A stretch of 56,989 nucleotides of DNA from NCBI RefSeq assembly GCF_000281045.1, contig NW_008246129.1, positions 3,122 through 60,110 on the forward strand, in the 5' to 3' direction. A program made the position numbers and the translations under genes. This document shows, piece by piece, positions 32,366-45,000 of this stretch; within the stretch, counting starts at the first letter, position 1; every line of letters begins with the position of its first letter. The notes under the pieces are model-generated. The model searched no databases, had not been told where the DNA came from, and saw only the letters and a program-made list of their open reading frames with translations. This DNA is from Saprolegnia diclina VS20. Lineage: Eukaryota; Oomycota; Saprolegniomycetes; Saprolegniales; Saprolegniaceae.

Positions 32366-32650
32366 ATGTTGCGCGGAGAAAGCACTGCTTTTCCTCGCTG
32401 CTGCCACAGTGCCGATGACAATGAACCAATGCAAAGGAACATGGCGCACTCGAACTCGAACGATTCTCTTGCCGCCATCGGCCAAGTACGTGAACGACCG
32501 GTGTCAAGATGCAGCACATTAGACGACCAAAGCACGTACTCACAGAGCCTGCCGCTCACCGTTGGAAGCTACGTCTCAAGTGTCTTGAGCAAGTGCTCGA
32601 TGCTCTCCGACACGACAGACATGTATGGTGTTGATACTGCCTATATCTAG
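32366..32650 (+). CDS. Possible 94-aa Ser-rich protein
   Basis: An uninterrupted 94-codon frame rich in Ser (for example SVLSKCSMLSD) with no signal peptide, membrane helix or known domain. It sits between the SHIPPO gene and the convergent MYND gene, ending 44 bp before the MYND stop. It may be a small gene, or chance in a 3' region. Confidence 0.3.
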   Translation: MLRGESTAFPRCCHSADDNEPMQRNMAHSNSNDSLAAIGQVRERPVSRCSTLDDQSTYSQSLPLTVGSYVSSVLSKCSMLSDTTDMYGVDTAYI

Positions 32651-32693
32651 TCGTCGCCGTGTCCCATTATATACTCCATGAGACTCGTATCGC

Positions 32694-34845
32694 TTAAGGA
32701 TAACTCCGAGCTTCAGAGAACCGATCGTGAAAGGCGTCGACGACAGGTGCAAATGCAGTATCGGCGGGCAGCGCATCGACTGCCGCCGCCAGCGCACCGA
32801 GGTCGGCGTCTGGCGTCCACTGAAGCGCGTTCCCACTCGTCGCCTAGACAAGGCAAGTTCCTTGAGCCATGGATAATACCATGGTCTTGTACCCATTGCA
32901 CCAGTGCGGCGACCGCGATGCGCTTTGTCGCCTCGGGCGTTGCGGTGTGCAGCACAATGCGGCACAGCGTCGACGGCATGCGCTTGGACGCGGCGGGTAG
33001 TGGCATGGCTTGGCCAAAGTGGGCTACGAGCCCGACACACTTGATAGTTTCGCACAGGACGCTGGCAGAGACGGGTGACGACGGCGCGTCGAGGCCGTCT
33101 GTGAGTTGCGAGAGGACCTCGTGGAGCGTCATAGCAATCGTTTCAATGTTGGCGTGGATGCGCGCGGCTCGGTCGGCGTCCGGCATCTCGTACGGCGGGA
33201 GCACGCTGCAGACGAAGACGTCGAGACTGGCCAAGACGACGCGACTCGCAACGACGGCACTGTTTGGGTCCACACTCAAGTGCGTGGCCACGGCGTAGAG
33301 CAAGAGTACACTCGCGACGTCGATGAAATTGTCGGTTGGCTGCCGCAGAAACGGTGTCACGAGGCCAACGAGCCGGTCGAGGCTGGCCAGCGTCGTTGCG
33401 CGGCGCTCAGCCGCCGGTGGCCGCCAGTCATAAACATATGTCTGCAGAGCGTAGACGAGCCACTCGCACGGACCACCAGCGTGAGTGTCGTCATCGTAGG
33501 CCAAATGCGCTTCCACCAAGTCGTGCCAGAGAGGAAGAAACCCTGCCGACGAGAATGCGTCACGCATTGCGTCACCGCTGTGCACGAGAAGACCGACGAG
33601 CGTGAGCGCGTTGAAGTACAAGTGCTGTCCGATAAGCGATTGCGTCTCGGCCCCTCGGCGGTCCATGGTCTCGCGCTGGCACAAGAGGTCCGTCAAGATC
33701 GTCGCCGTTGTCGATGTGTGGTCGTCGACGGTGAGGCGGAAGGCGTCGAGGCTTTGCAAAATCGCATCGCGGTCGCCGTGTTCAAAGATCTGCAAAAGCA
33801 GACTGGTGCTCTGGAGGCACGCGACAGCTTCGACGTCGTTACGCAGCTGGCCAGCGCCCAAGTGCGCGTCGCTGAGAAGCGCCATGAAGCACGGGACGAC
33901 GTCCAGGTCGACGTACGTGGCGGCGAGCTCGGCTGCTACGCCCAGCATCGTCCCGAGGAGGACGACCGCCGACGCCTAGACATAGACAGTATTGTCGTTG
34001 GCGAAATGTTCAAAGAACATGCGTACGCGAAGGCGAAGGTCCTCGTGTGTCGCCAAGAGCTGGGCACAGGTCGCCGTGACGCCGTTGGCGCGCAGCACGA
34101 GAGCCAAATTAGGATATGCTTCGACGAAGCGGGTCAACAGCAGCAAAACCTGCCACACGGTCTCGGGTGCGTCCGTATCGAGCAATGGAAGGAGCATGCT
34201 CAAGCCGCCATGGGCCACGAAGGACTCGGTGGTCGAAAAACCGGCATTCGCACCTTCCGAGAGACGAACTTGTAGCTGCGTGAGCGCCTGCCAGCACGTG
34301 GTCGCGTCGCTCGACTGAAGCGCGGTGCAGAGCGCAAGGATGCTGGCGTCGTTGGTGCGCGGCGCCCGACACGACGGCTTGTGCTGGGGCCAGGACGCCG
34401 ACTGACACGCTGCGCTGCAAAAGTACACGCGCTTGCACTGACTGCAACGAAGCGCTTTCCGCGCCGGTTTGCAGCAGCTGGAGCACCACGATTTGTGCGT
34501 CGCCCAGCGGGCTTTGCCATTATCGTCGTCACTCGCCTTGTCGTCCTCGATGCTCGCCGGCGCAGCTTGCATCTTCTTCGCTGCGGCGCGTTCCCACTGC
34601 AGCGGCGGTGCTGGCGCCGAGGCCTCGGGTGGCACGACAGCTGGCGTCGGGCGCTCGGTCACGCCGTGGTTGTGCACGACCTGCGCGTTGGGGCACGCCG
34701 CCATGTCGGCGGCGAAGAGCGTCCACGCGCGGTTGGTCGCACACGAGTTGCAGACCGGCCGCGGATTCTCCCATTGGCTCTCGCGGAACCCCGACTGCTT
34801 GGCCTGAGGGACGCGGCAGTCGTCGCAGATCAGGACGCTTGGCAT
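32694..34845 (-). CDS. MYND zinc-finger protein with helical repeat body
   Basis: The start at 34845 (MPSVLICDDC) gives a first CDDC..CNSC zinc-binding-like segment in residues 8-35. A linker leads to a MYND finger around residues 125-165: WCSSCCKPARKALRCSQC, then YFCSAACQSASWPQHKPSC. The rest is long helical sequence, armadillo-like, for example SMLLPLLDTDAPETVWQVLL and NALTLVGLLVHSGDAMRDA. A 51-nt intron (GTACGC..GTCTAG) removes an in-frame TAG at 33976, and a second intron near 32850-32900 gives the C-terminus FHDRFSEARSYP. Family role: MYND fingers bind proline-rich peptides, often in transcriptional or signalling complexes. Partner unknown. Confidence 0.8.
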
Positions 34846-34880
34846 ATTGCGATATTCCGAAAATAGTACAAACAGAACAC

Positions 34881-34901
34881 TATTTAAAGCACACCACGTG
34901 G
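34881..34901. promoter_or_regulatory. TATTTAAA and CCACGTGG in a divergent promoter
   Basis: TATTTAAA (34881-34888) and the palindromic G/E-box CCACGTGG (34894-34901) lie in the 300-bp gap between the MYND gene (minus) and the giant surface gene (plus). They are 36-56 bp upstream of the MYND start. Both are plausible bHLH/bZIP and core-promoter sites. Confidence 0.45.
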
Positions 34902-35145
34902 CACGTCGGAGACAGAGGCGCATTCCAGGTCTGCGTAGCGTGAAGTATGCGCTACCGCTTCAGCCTTTCTTGCCTCGACATGTGTCGAATTCGGCGTGCG
35001 CTTGTCGTCCCGTCACTTTATCGTAACCTGCTCGAGCGTTGCCGTGATCAATCCAAATCATACACTATTTCCGTTGATACGAATATCTTGGTGAACCGGC
35101 GTCGAACAACAGTCGTGACACGAAGAAGATCCAAGCCGAGGTGCG

Positions 35146-36000
35146 ATGGGATGGAAGATGACGCTGCTCGGCGGCCTCGCTGCCTGCTGCGGCGCCCTCG
35201 TCAACGCCGACCAAGTCGCGTCCAGCGGCAGCTCGTACCTTGTCAGCCGTCCGACCAAACTCGGCGCCACGGCCACGTCCTGGTACGGTCCCTGACGCCG
35301 CGCTACCTATGGAAGATTCCTTGGTCGTAGGCCGACAGAGTACGGGGCTGTGGGCGTCACGACCGCCAATGTAGCATCCGACGGGTCGCTTGCATGGTCC
35401 GACACCGTCGGGTCCGGCGACACGGAGATCGTGGGCGGCAATGCGCTCGACGCGGCAGGCAATGTCTACGTCGTCGGCTCGACTCGCGGCAACATGACGT
35501 CCAACAACGCCAACGCAGGCAACTTTGACTGGTTCATCCTCAAGTACTTGCCGTCCGGGGCGCGCAGCTGGACCAAACAGGTTGGACACACGAGAACACA
35601 CGGCAGTGGATGCTGCATCTCGATAAATAGGTGGGCACACCGGCGCACGACGAAGCGCGGACTGTCGTCGTGACCACCGAGGCCGACGGCAACGACTACA
35701 TTTACGTCCTTGGTGTCACGTACGGCGCCATGGATGACACGCTGCATGTCTCGAACGGGTACCGGCAGTTTGGTGGTCGCGACCTCTTTTTGTACAAGCT
35801 CACTACGGCGGGCGCCAAGCTGTGGAGCCGACAGGTAGTCTGTCTTGACTATGAGTGTATCATGATTGATTTTGTAGTTTGGGACGTCGGGCGACGACTA
35901 CGCTTACGGCGTGACCATCGACGCTGGACAGCTTCTCGTATCGGGTGGTGCCCCCGGAACACAGTTTCTCACTGCGTTCAACACGTCGGGCGCCATGACC
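35146..36000 (+). other. Signal peptide and SBBP-like propeller repeats
   Basis: MGWKMTLLGGLAACCGALVNA is a signal peptide. Three to four repeats follow, with the bacterial SBBP pattern: GNVYVVGSTRG, DWFILKYLPSGARSWTKQ, VGTPAHDEARTVVV, YIYVLGVTYGAMD, DLFLYKLTTAGAKLWSRQ, FGTSGDDYAYGV. Such repeats form beta-propellers and are mainly bacterial. Confidence 0.65.
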
Positions 36001-39000
36001 GACATGGTGGCCGACGGTGGTGTGACGATCCTTCCGATCCAAATGCGTTTGGCCGAAGGCGACAGCACTGTCGGCAAGTATACTGTCGTGTTGAACCGAC
36101 AGCCGACGGCGTCCGTCACCATTTCGGTGACGCACCCCGCGTTGGTCGCCCCGAGTGGACAGCCGTACGGCGTTACACGTTCAAGTGGTCGCTCACGCTG
36201 GCGTAGGCTCCCCCAAGTGAGGCTTTCGACAATGACGCTGGTCTTTAACGCGTCGAATTGGAACCTCCCGCAAGCCGTGACGGTCACGGCCATTGACGAC
36301 GCGATCTGTGAACATACACACTACGCTGCGGTCTCCCACGCGGTGAGTAGCAGCGACAAGCACTTTGCACCGTCGACGCCATTTGTGCTGGGGCGACAAC
36401 TGCTCTTTACGATTCGCGACAACGACGTCGCCAGCATTGCGCTGTCACGACAGCACTTGTATGCTGTCGAAGGCGGCGCGAGAGACACCTACAGGTAGTA
36501 TCTGTTATGTGAGGGGGGCGCTTGATATTCGTGCGTAGTATCGTGCTTACATCGCAGCCGTGGCAAAACGTACTCGTGACAGCAATGGCCCTGCGACCAC
36601 TTCAGACTCAGCTGCACCCGACGACAGTCGAGTTTAACAGCAGCAACTGGAACACTCCGCAGTGGATCTCGGTCACAGCAGTTGACGATGCCGTCTCGGA
36701 GAATGAATTTGGCGGCGTCCATGCCGGAGGTACAGTCACACACGTGGCGTCGAGCTTGGACGCCAACTACAACACCCGCCAACCATCATGCTACTATGTG
36801 GCTACCTGCAACTGCAGCGGCGTGGTCACGCGCGGCAATTGCTCGACGGTACACTGCATTGGCTTCGCTCCATATTTATGGGTTGGTAGCAACCTACGTC
36901 GTGCCAAGCCGGAACTCCCGCTCTTGTTTGCGATGTCAACGCAACGATTACCGGCAACGGTGAGCTCGTCCCGTTGCTGAGTGGAGGCAATGCCACGGCA
37001 CCTCTGAATGCAATTCCGATGCGCTACGGTGCTGCTGCGCTCAACCCCAACCCGCCGACATCCTCGACAACCTTCATCAACAGCGCACTCGAGACCATCC
37101 AGGTGCCAATGCGACTGGTGCAGCTGCTGCCAGCACCGTTGGATGACGGGTGGGGTGGGGTGTGGACGACGCAAGCTGTTCAGCGTATCAACAGCAGCGC
37201 CATCAACCCCAACCCGCTCAGCTACATCGTGTCGGGGCTCAACCTCTCGGCTGTACCGGCAGACGTTGCTGGCTACGTCTACAGTCTTGTGGTATGCAGT
37301 CTGCATCTGTGAGAGCATGCATGAAGCGTCCCGTAGGCGGTGTCTGACGGTGCTGCTCTGGCCGCACTCGCGCAAAACCAGACGCAATTGGTGTGGGCAC
37401 TGTGCTTGGGCATGCAACGCCTCACGACGCAGCGCTGGGCGTTTGACGCGTGGCCGCCAGGCACGGCCGACCGCGTCCTCGACGCCCTCTTTTTCATTTT
37501 TCCAAATTTGCAAGAACGTCTGTTGTGGAATTGCGGCGGGGCCACCTTTACGCCTAGTGTTGGACTGGACGTGACGGTGTTTGACAATGACCCAGGTCTG
37601 CACCTTGTTGTAATGACGTCCCTGGACTGAATGGGGCGTAGCTGTGACAATCTCCAAGATGCAGCTTCAGGTTGCCGAAGGTAACAAAATGCTGTCAACG
37701 ACTTGAACTACCGCATGGCTCTAGGCGGCGCCACCGACAGCTACTCGGTTGTCCTCAATGCGCCACCGTCCCAAGGGCAAAGTGCAACAGGATCCCTTTG
37801 TGCGTCACCCACGATGTTACCAGACGTCTGCGTCGCCAACTACTCGGCGTCGGGGTACCGGGCAGCCTTTGCTCTGTCACCCACGTCAACGGATACGGTA
37901 CGAGCGCAAATCTTAAAAATCGAAACGTAACGATGGTACCAGGTCACGATCGTGGCGTCGAGCACCGACCAAGTGCAAATAGCTCCTCCGTTTCTTGTGT
38001 TTACCAGCGCCAACTGGTTCGTACCTCAAACGTTTACGGTGACGGCCGTCGCCAACCACAAGGACGATGGGCCGTTGAACTCGACAATCACCCACGCGGT
38101 ATTTGCGTCTGGCGCTGGCGCGCAGTCGTTTACGTCGGCGGCGTTTTGGATGGCGTCGTGTCTGCCATCGTCGTCGTCTCCGTTCATAGCTCCACCATTG
38201 CCTTACAATGCTCTGCCTGAGGTTCCTGTGTCCTTGGATTTGAGTTTGCTCAGTTTTGTGGGTAGGTCTATTTCGCACCGCAGCACAGTCAAGTGCAAGT
38301 TCTCGTTCTCAATACCGAAAAGGCGGCAGTGTTAGCTTCGACGGCTGCACTGAGTATCAAGGAGATCGACGTGACCGTGGATGCCGCTGCCGTTGGCGCA
38401 ACGTCGACCGGCGTCTGCACCGACAGTCTCACGGTATCGATATATTGTCCTGTGTCGTTCAAGTTGGAAACTGAATCGTATGGCACTAGATGAGCTCGCA
38501 GTCGGGTACCATCACAAACGTACTCTTGCTTGCGACCAACCAGACGTCGCTTGTTCGTTTTCAGCTGCCATTTCTGCACCACAGTGCGTTCAACAGCGTC
38601 TTGGGCTCGGCGACGCTCGAGCTAACGCAGACAAAGTACGCGGTTGTCAACACCACGTGGCTCAACGTGACCACGGCGACGCTCAACCCTACGTTCACGG
38701 TCCGCGTGCGCCTCGTTCAATCCAACTGGACAGAGCCTTCGTTTGCGTCCTTGCCGCCACCGATGCTCATTCCACCGGTCGTTCTCAACATCACGATGAT
38801 CAATTCGGTCTTGCGTCTGGACGTAACGCGGCTCGTGGCCGCCGTTGGTGCGTCCTTGCCGCTGCTGAGCTTTCAAGTTGACGTGCTTGCGGCCAGCGCA
38901 ACCGTTCAAGTCCACGCGCGAAGCGACCCTGAAAACTTGGCGCCTTCCCTCGTCCTGCGTACCCACTTTCCGAACTTGCTGCTGAACCAACCTACGCTTC

Positions 39001-42000
39001 AGAGCCCGAGCAGTAGCAACAGCGGTGCGGCCGTCGATGGTAACGTGACGTCTGTGATGCCCGACGCCTTCTCTTGGTGGCAAGTCACTCTTCCGAGCGT
39101 GCTGCCGCTTGGCACGCTGGCGATTTTCTTGCCGCTCACGACAACGTCTGGTGCACTCGCAGTCGTCGTGTCGACGGCGCCGTTGCCAGCCGATTGGACG
39201 CTCGCCACGGGACCATCCAACGGCGTTCTCGTGCACAACATAACGATCCGCCGCCCCGTGCTCGTGTGGCCGATTCCGGGTGCCGGGCAGTACATTCGAC
39301 TCTACGCCCAGCCCGACTTGCAGATCCTTCTGCGCGAAGTACAGCTATATCCACGCAGTGTCAACGTCACAACCACGGACGACGGGTACAGTGTCCGCGC
39401 CACCAATTGGGTCTCGGAGGCCAAAGTCAACCCAAATTACGACACACGCCAAGTGTGGACGCTCGCGTCGGGGGCCAATGTCCGAAGCGACAACGTCGCA
39501 CTTGGAATCCCGAGTACTTTGAGCACAACCGCGACCACTCCCATTACGACGCTGTCGACAACGTTTGAGACCAACCCGTACTGGGAAATGGATCTTGGCA
39601 CTGTGCAGTCGATTGGCGCCGTGTCGTTGCGCCTCGCCCGGTCGCTGGCTGAAGCTACGTTGTGCAAAAGTCCTACTATGCCAACCGCGCCCAACACCAT
39701 CTCCAGCTTCACCTCGGTATGTGCCTCACCATTAGTTAGCCCTGCGTTGTAGCTCCAAGTCGGCGCATGTAGGCGCGGCTACGCCTTTCGAGTAGCCCCA
39801 TGACGGCCACTGTCAACGCAACCGCTGAGAAAAGCTGGACGAGTTCGCTTAGCGCTTGCTTTGACTTGACGCTGTCGTGGCCCATGTTTGCCTCTGGACG
39901 GTAGATCTCCGACCATGTACAGGACATTCGGCATGGAATTGATCGTAGGTACCTGCGCCTTGACATGGTCGGCAGCGGCGCGCTTCACATGACGACCGTC
40001 AATGTCCAGCGGTGGGCGGCCCAATTCTCGCAATATGCTCTGGTGGAGCTGCGCGGCTCGGGTGTATTGCCGCTCGCGTTGCCTGGGTTGCGCTTCTTGG
40101 GTGACAACGAATCCGAGTTGCCGATCCAAGTGTTTGGTGCGAGCTCCAGCGCCAGCGGCGGTTGCTTCTTAGTTGGCGCGGCGCCATCGGTGCGCGAGTG
40201 GGTCGTTGTCGACTTTGGTGCTGTGCGAACGCTGAAAAATGTGGTACTCAGCTTGAGCGTCGCGAGCTGCACCGGCAGCGTTGAGGCACCGAGTGCGATT
40301 TCAGTTTCCGTTTACGGCGACCCTGCATTGACGTACACTCCACCTCTCATCTCGAACGATGCGTGCAGCTGCACAAGCGATGCGTGGGGTCGAAGCTCGA
40401 CCGTACTGCCTGCAAGTTGCAACGGTGTCTGCTCCGGCATTCAGTGCACCACAGCAACGTGCAGCAATGCCGATGGCACGCTTGTACGCCAAGGCACGAC
40501 GCTCTACTGGTCTGCGTTCCGGGACCTCGTCGTCCTCGCGCCCACGGCGAGTCTTCCGACAACGTTACTTCCGTTCACGAGCGGTGCGTACAGTCTTTTT
40601 CTCCTTCGCGACGAACCATTATGGCTGCTGCAACTGAGCGCAACGGCGCCGGATGCCAACGTCTCGGCGACCAACGTGGTGTTTACGACAGCACCGACCT
40701 TTCCAACGACATTTGCAGCGCTGACATCGTCGTCGTCCCTTGTTGTTTCAAGTGTCTTTGGGCGGAGTACGTGGTTTGGCATCTCGTATTTCAACACTAG
40801 GGACGGTACGTTTACGCTCGAGTTTTGGGCTGCGTTCCCTTCGACGGTCCGAGCGGGGTCTCTGGCGGCGTACGCCAGCAGCGCCCGAGCAACGTTTACT
40901 GTCGGCTTATTTGCAAACCAGACGCTGTACTTTTCCTTGTCCGACCAAGGAATCACGTCGACGGTCGTGGGGCCCGTCGCGCTCTCGTCACCAGGAGTGA
41001 CGCCAACCACGTGGCATCACATCGTTGCCGTCTACGACTGGAAGCAGCAAATTCAGACGCTGTCGGTGAATGCGTGGACACCGGCATCGGGCGCGACGAG
41101 CATGTTTCTGGGTCAAGTGACGCGGTCTGATACGATTGCCGTTGCAGCCAATGGGCAGCTGACGTTCTCGGGCAGTCTTTGGCTCGCCAATGTGGCGTTT
41201 TACCAGCGGGCGCTGAGCGCTTTTGAAATCCTCGAGCATTTTTACCAGCCGACGCCGACCAAATCGTATGCGATGCTCAACTTTCGGCTAGCAACCAACC
41301 CGATGACGAGCGTCGACGTCAATTTGGTGTCCGAGTTGAGCTGCTACCGCTGGGGTCTTTGCTACGCCAGTGTTTTGCCGCCGACTCTCCGCTTTACGCC
41401 GACGGTACCTCACCACATAACGCTCTCGGATGCAAATATTTGTGTGTAGAATTGGAACGAAACGCAATATGTCTTTGTGCACGCCACGGACGATCTCATT
41501 GCCGAAGGGCTCCACCCCGACGTTGTGACCTACGAGATTCTTGCAGCGGCGACGCGCGCCACGTCCATGACGGTCTTAACACCAGCTTACGCGACGACCT
41601 GCGCGTCGTCCTTGGACACATTCTTCCGAAACTACATTCTTAACGCGACGGAACCCCAAGCACTACCGCTACCGTCTGCGGTCGCCGCCTCTTTTGGCAG
41701 TTTGCAGACATCGTGGGCAGTCCAGAACGTCTCGACAACGATTGTACCAGTACTTGGCTACAGCAATGTCAGTGTGTCGCCGCTTCAGCTCACGATCGCC
41801 GACATCAACGTGGCACGAGTTGAGATTTCAGCGTACTACTTGATGTTGTATGAAGCCGGTCTCGGAGACATTTTCCAAGTTGTGCTCACGGCCGAGCCCA
41901 AGAACGACGTGTACGTGCAGCTCAACGCGTCGACGGACTGCTATCGGTCGTGTGGCGTGGCCACCGCGGCGAACCCGTGCCCCGTGCCATCAACGACGCT

Positions 42001-45000
42001 TGGCAACGAGAGTCGTCTGTGCAACTGCACCGTGTCGCCTCTACGATTGCACTTTACGCCGTCAACGTGGAACTTGCCTCAAGCCGTGACGGTGCGTGCG
42101 TCAACAGCGACGCGAGCATAACATATTATAGGTAACACCGACGGACGACCGCCTCGACGAAGCCGACGTGCACTACACAAAAATCGTAGTGACGACCACC
42201 AGCGCCGATCTGGTACTGTCTTTCGAGCAGTCTCCAAGGCATATATCGCGTGGGACTTAGGACTACGATCAAATGTTCCTCGAGAGCATCCGCGTCGCCG
42301 TCGTCGACAATGACGTGTCCAACATTGTCCTATCGACGAAGTCGATTGCGCTGAGTGAGGACGACACGTCCACCGGTACAACGACACTTGGCGACTTTGC
42401 ATGACATGTGCCCCTAGCTGCCGAGTATACGATGGTGCTTGCGACCGAGCCGTGGAGCGAGGTCAACATTACCATCAGCAACGAAGCGACCGGCGGTTGC
42501 TACCGCACGTGCGGCTACCCCATCGATCCGTACGAGGAGAGAGATATAAACGTTCTGAGACACTGGCTGTAGAGCGAGCTGCGGCCTGCCGCGACCCGTT
42601 GCGACCAACTCGATCGAGATCAAGTCGTCGTCAGTCCGCGAGATCCAATCCGTGACCGCCGCCATGACGACGACCAACGGCATACAAATCGTGACGACAA
42701 CGACGACGCACATTGACCCCGTTGTCATCGTGCGGCTCACGGGTGGCTTTGCGCTGCAGACGTACGAGCTCAGCATCACGTTCCCACTTGGCACTACCGC
42801 GAGCAGTACGCTGCCGTATGGCGCAACATTCCAAGTGAGCACGACCACCAGCGTCACGCCACCCTTGGACGGGTTTGTCTCTGCCTCTGCGCTCCAATCA
42901 GCAATCAATGGGCTGCAGCCAGGCTACGTTGTGACGAGAACGACGACGTCGGCGTCATCGGGAGCGCCGATGCTTGTTTGGCGCATCGTCTATGGTGCCG
43001 CGTCTCCATCGGCGCCGATCCTCGTGCTCAACTTTCCCACGTCCTTCCTTGGCACAGGCGTGCTTCGTGCGATTGTGCCGACGGCAGTTGCCCCAACGGG
43101 CGTCGTGGGCTGGAGCTACGGGCCGACGCCGGGGCCCGTGACTGTCGCGTACGGCGCCAGTGCAGCTCAAATGACAACGTACCTCGAATCCATTCCGGGT
43201 ATCAATACTGTGACGGTTCAACGAGCAGTCGTGGACTTTGGCTTCGAGTACACAATCACGTTCACGTCCGTACCAATATACTATGCCACAGTGTCGGTCG
43301 ACACGCGCCAGCTGGTGCTTTCGGCCTCGGCAACGTCCAGTGTCGTCGTCTCGAGCTCGGTCACTCGGTCGCCCAACCAAATCGGTGGTTTTTTCGTATT
43401 GTCGTATCCAGTGAATGCCACGTACACGGGTGTCTCGACACCACTGCGCTACAATGCAAGCGCAAATGAAGTACGTTTCCTCAATTCAGGCTACTTGAAA
43501 GTCAAAATATGAGAATAGGTGATGGCGTCGTTGGCGGGCATCCCGACGCTCGGGCCTGTTTCGGTGCAACAACGCCAACTGACACCCGAGCTTACGTTTA
43601 CGTGGACGATCGAGTTTACCGGCAACGTCGGCCCCGTCAAGAACCTCACAGCACAGTCCGTCAACTTGACAGGGCTTGCATCAGCTGTCATTCTCTCGTT
43701 CGTTCAGCAAGGGGAAATGCTCGGAGGTGGCTTTGCCCTGAGGATCGGGGGCGCCTTCATCAATCAATACGCCACGGGTGAAGTGTACAACCTCAGCGTG
43801 CCGGCGCTGACGACGCCGTACCTTCCATTCAACGCGTCGGCCGCGGCGGTCCAGTCGGCACTGCACGCGTTGCCATTGTTACTGCCACTCGTCGGTGTCC
43901 AAGTAAACCGCATCGATGCTTTCTGCGACACATTTGGACGCTGCCGCCAGTACAGTTGGCAGATAACGTTCGCACAAACACCAGGCAACGTCCCCGAGAT
44001 GGCGGTGCTGAACAACATCACTGGCACTGGCGCGTCCGTCGTCGCGTCGACGGTGGCCAATGGCACGTACCTCAACGGGATGTTTACGATTTCGTTGGCG
44101 TTGAACGCGACGGGCACTGTCTATACGGGCACCACGTGGCTCCTGCCAGTGAACGTGACGGCCGACGGCGTCAAGGAAGCGCTCGAGGCCTTTCCGTTTG
44201 TGACGTCCAACCGGCTTGAAGACAGCGCATATGACCCGACCAATGCCCTTGCGGTGCCGCGGGCCACGAAAGGCGTCCGAGTCACTCGCACGGGGCCGTA
44301 CCTCGACGGCGGCTACAAGTGGCTTCTTGACTGGTCGCTCAACGACTGGCTCGTCTTTACCAACGTCAATGTCACCGTCAACACAACTCTCATCAGTCAA
44401 GACCTCGTACTCATGCTTTGCTCGGACGTGGTTGTTCACAGTGGTGCGACGTAGGTCCCCGTCACGGTGGCCACGCAATATACCTCGTCGGGGCCGCGTT
44501 GTGCGGTGTACCCCAAGACAGTCTTTCAAGTCGATCCGACAGACGTGTACGTGCTCAGAACGTTATGAAAAATGGTGAAACGCAGGGCGCGTAGGTTTGG
44601 GCTCCGTGGCACGTGTGTCTACCCGCTCCTTGTGAGTGTCAACCCGGAGCGATACCTCTGCAACATGACTGTGACGACGCCCCGCAAGATATTTGATGCG
44701 TCCAACTGGTACATTCCGCAAACCATCGACGTTGTCTCCGTGCATGACCGCCTTGATGAATCGTCGACAGCCACCAACGTGACCATTTCGACACTGACGC
44801 ACGAAGCTTATACGCTCGACTTTATCTACGCCGACGTCAACGTGCCCACCGTGGCGGTCAATGTCACGGACGTAGACCGCGCGCGTGTCGTTGTGTCCAA
44901 GTCGCTCTTGGTGGCAGCGGAGAACGGAAGCATTACGGACACGTATACGCTGGTATTGACGACAGAGCCGCGCGCGTCGGTGCTCATTGTCGTCTACCCG

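Noticed and set aside
33106-34275. 389-codon plus-strand ORF
   Set aside because: Antisense to the MYND gene. High-GC codon bias gives long open antisense frames here.
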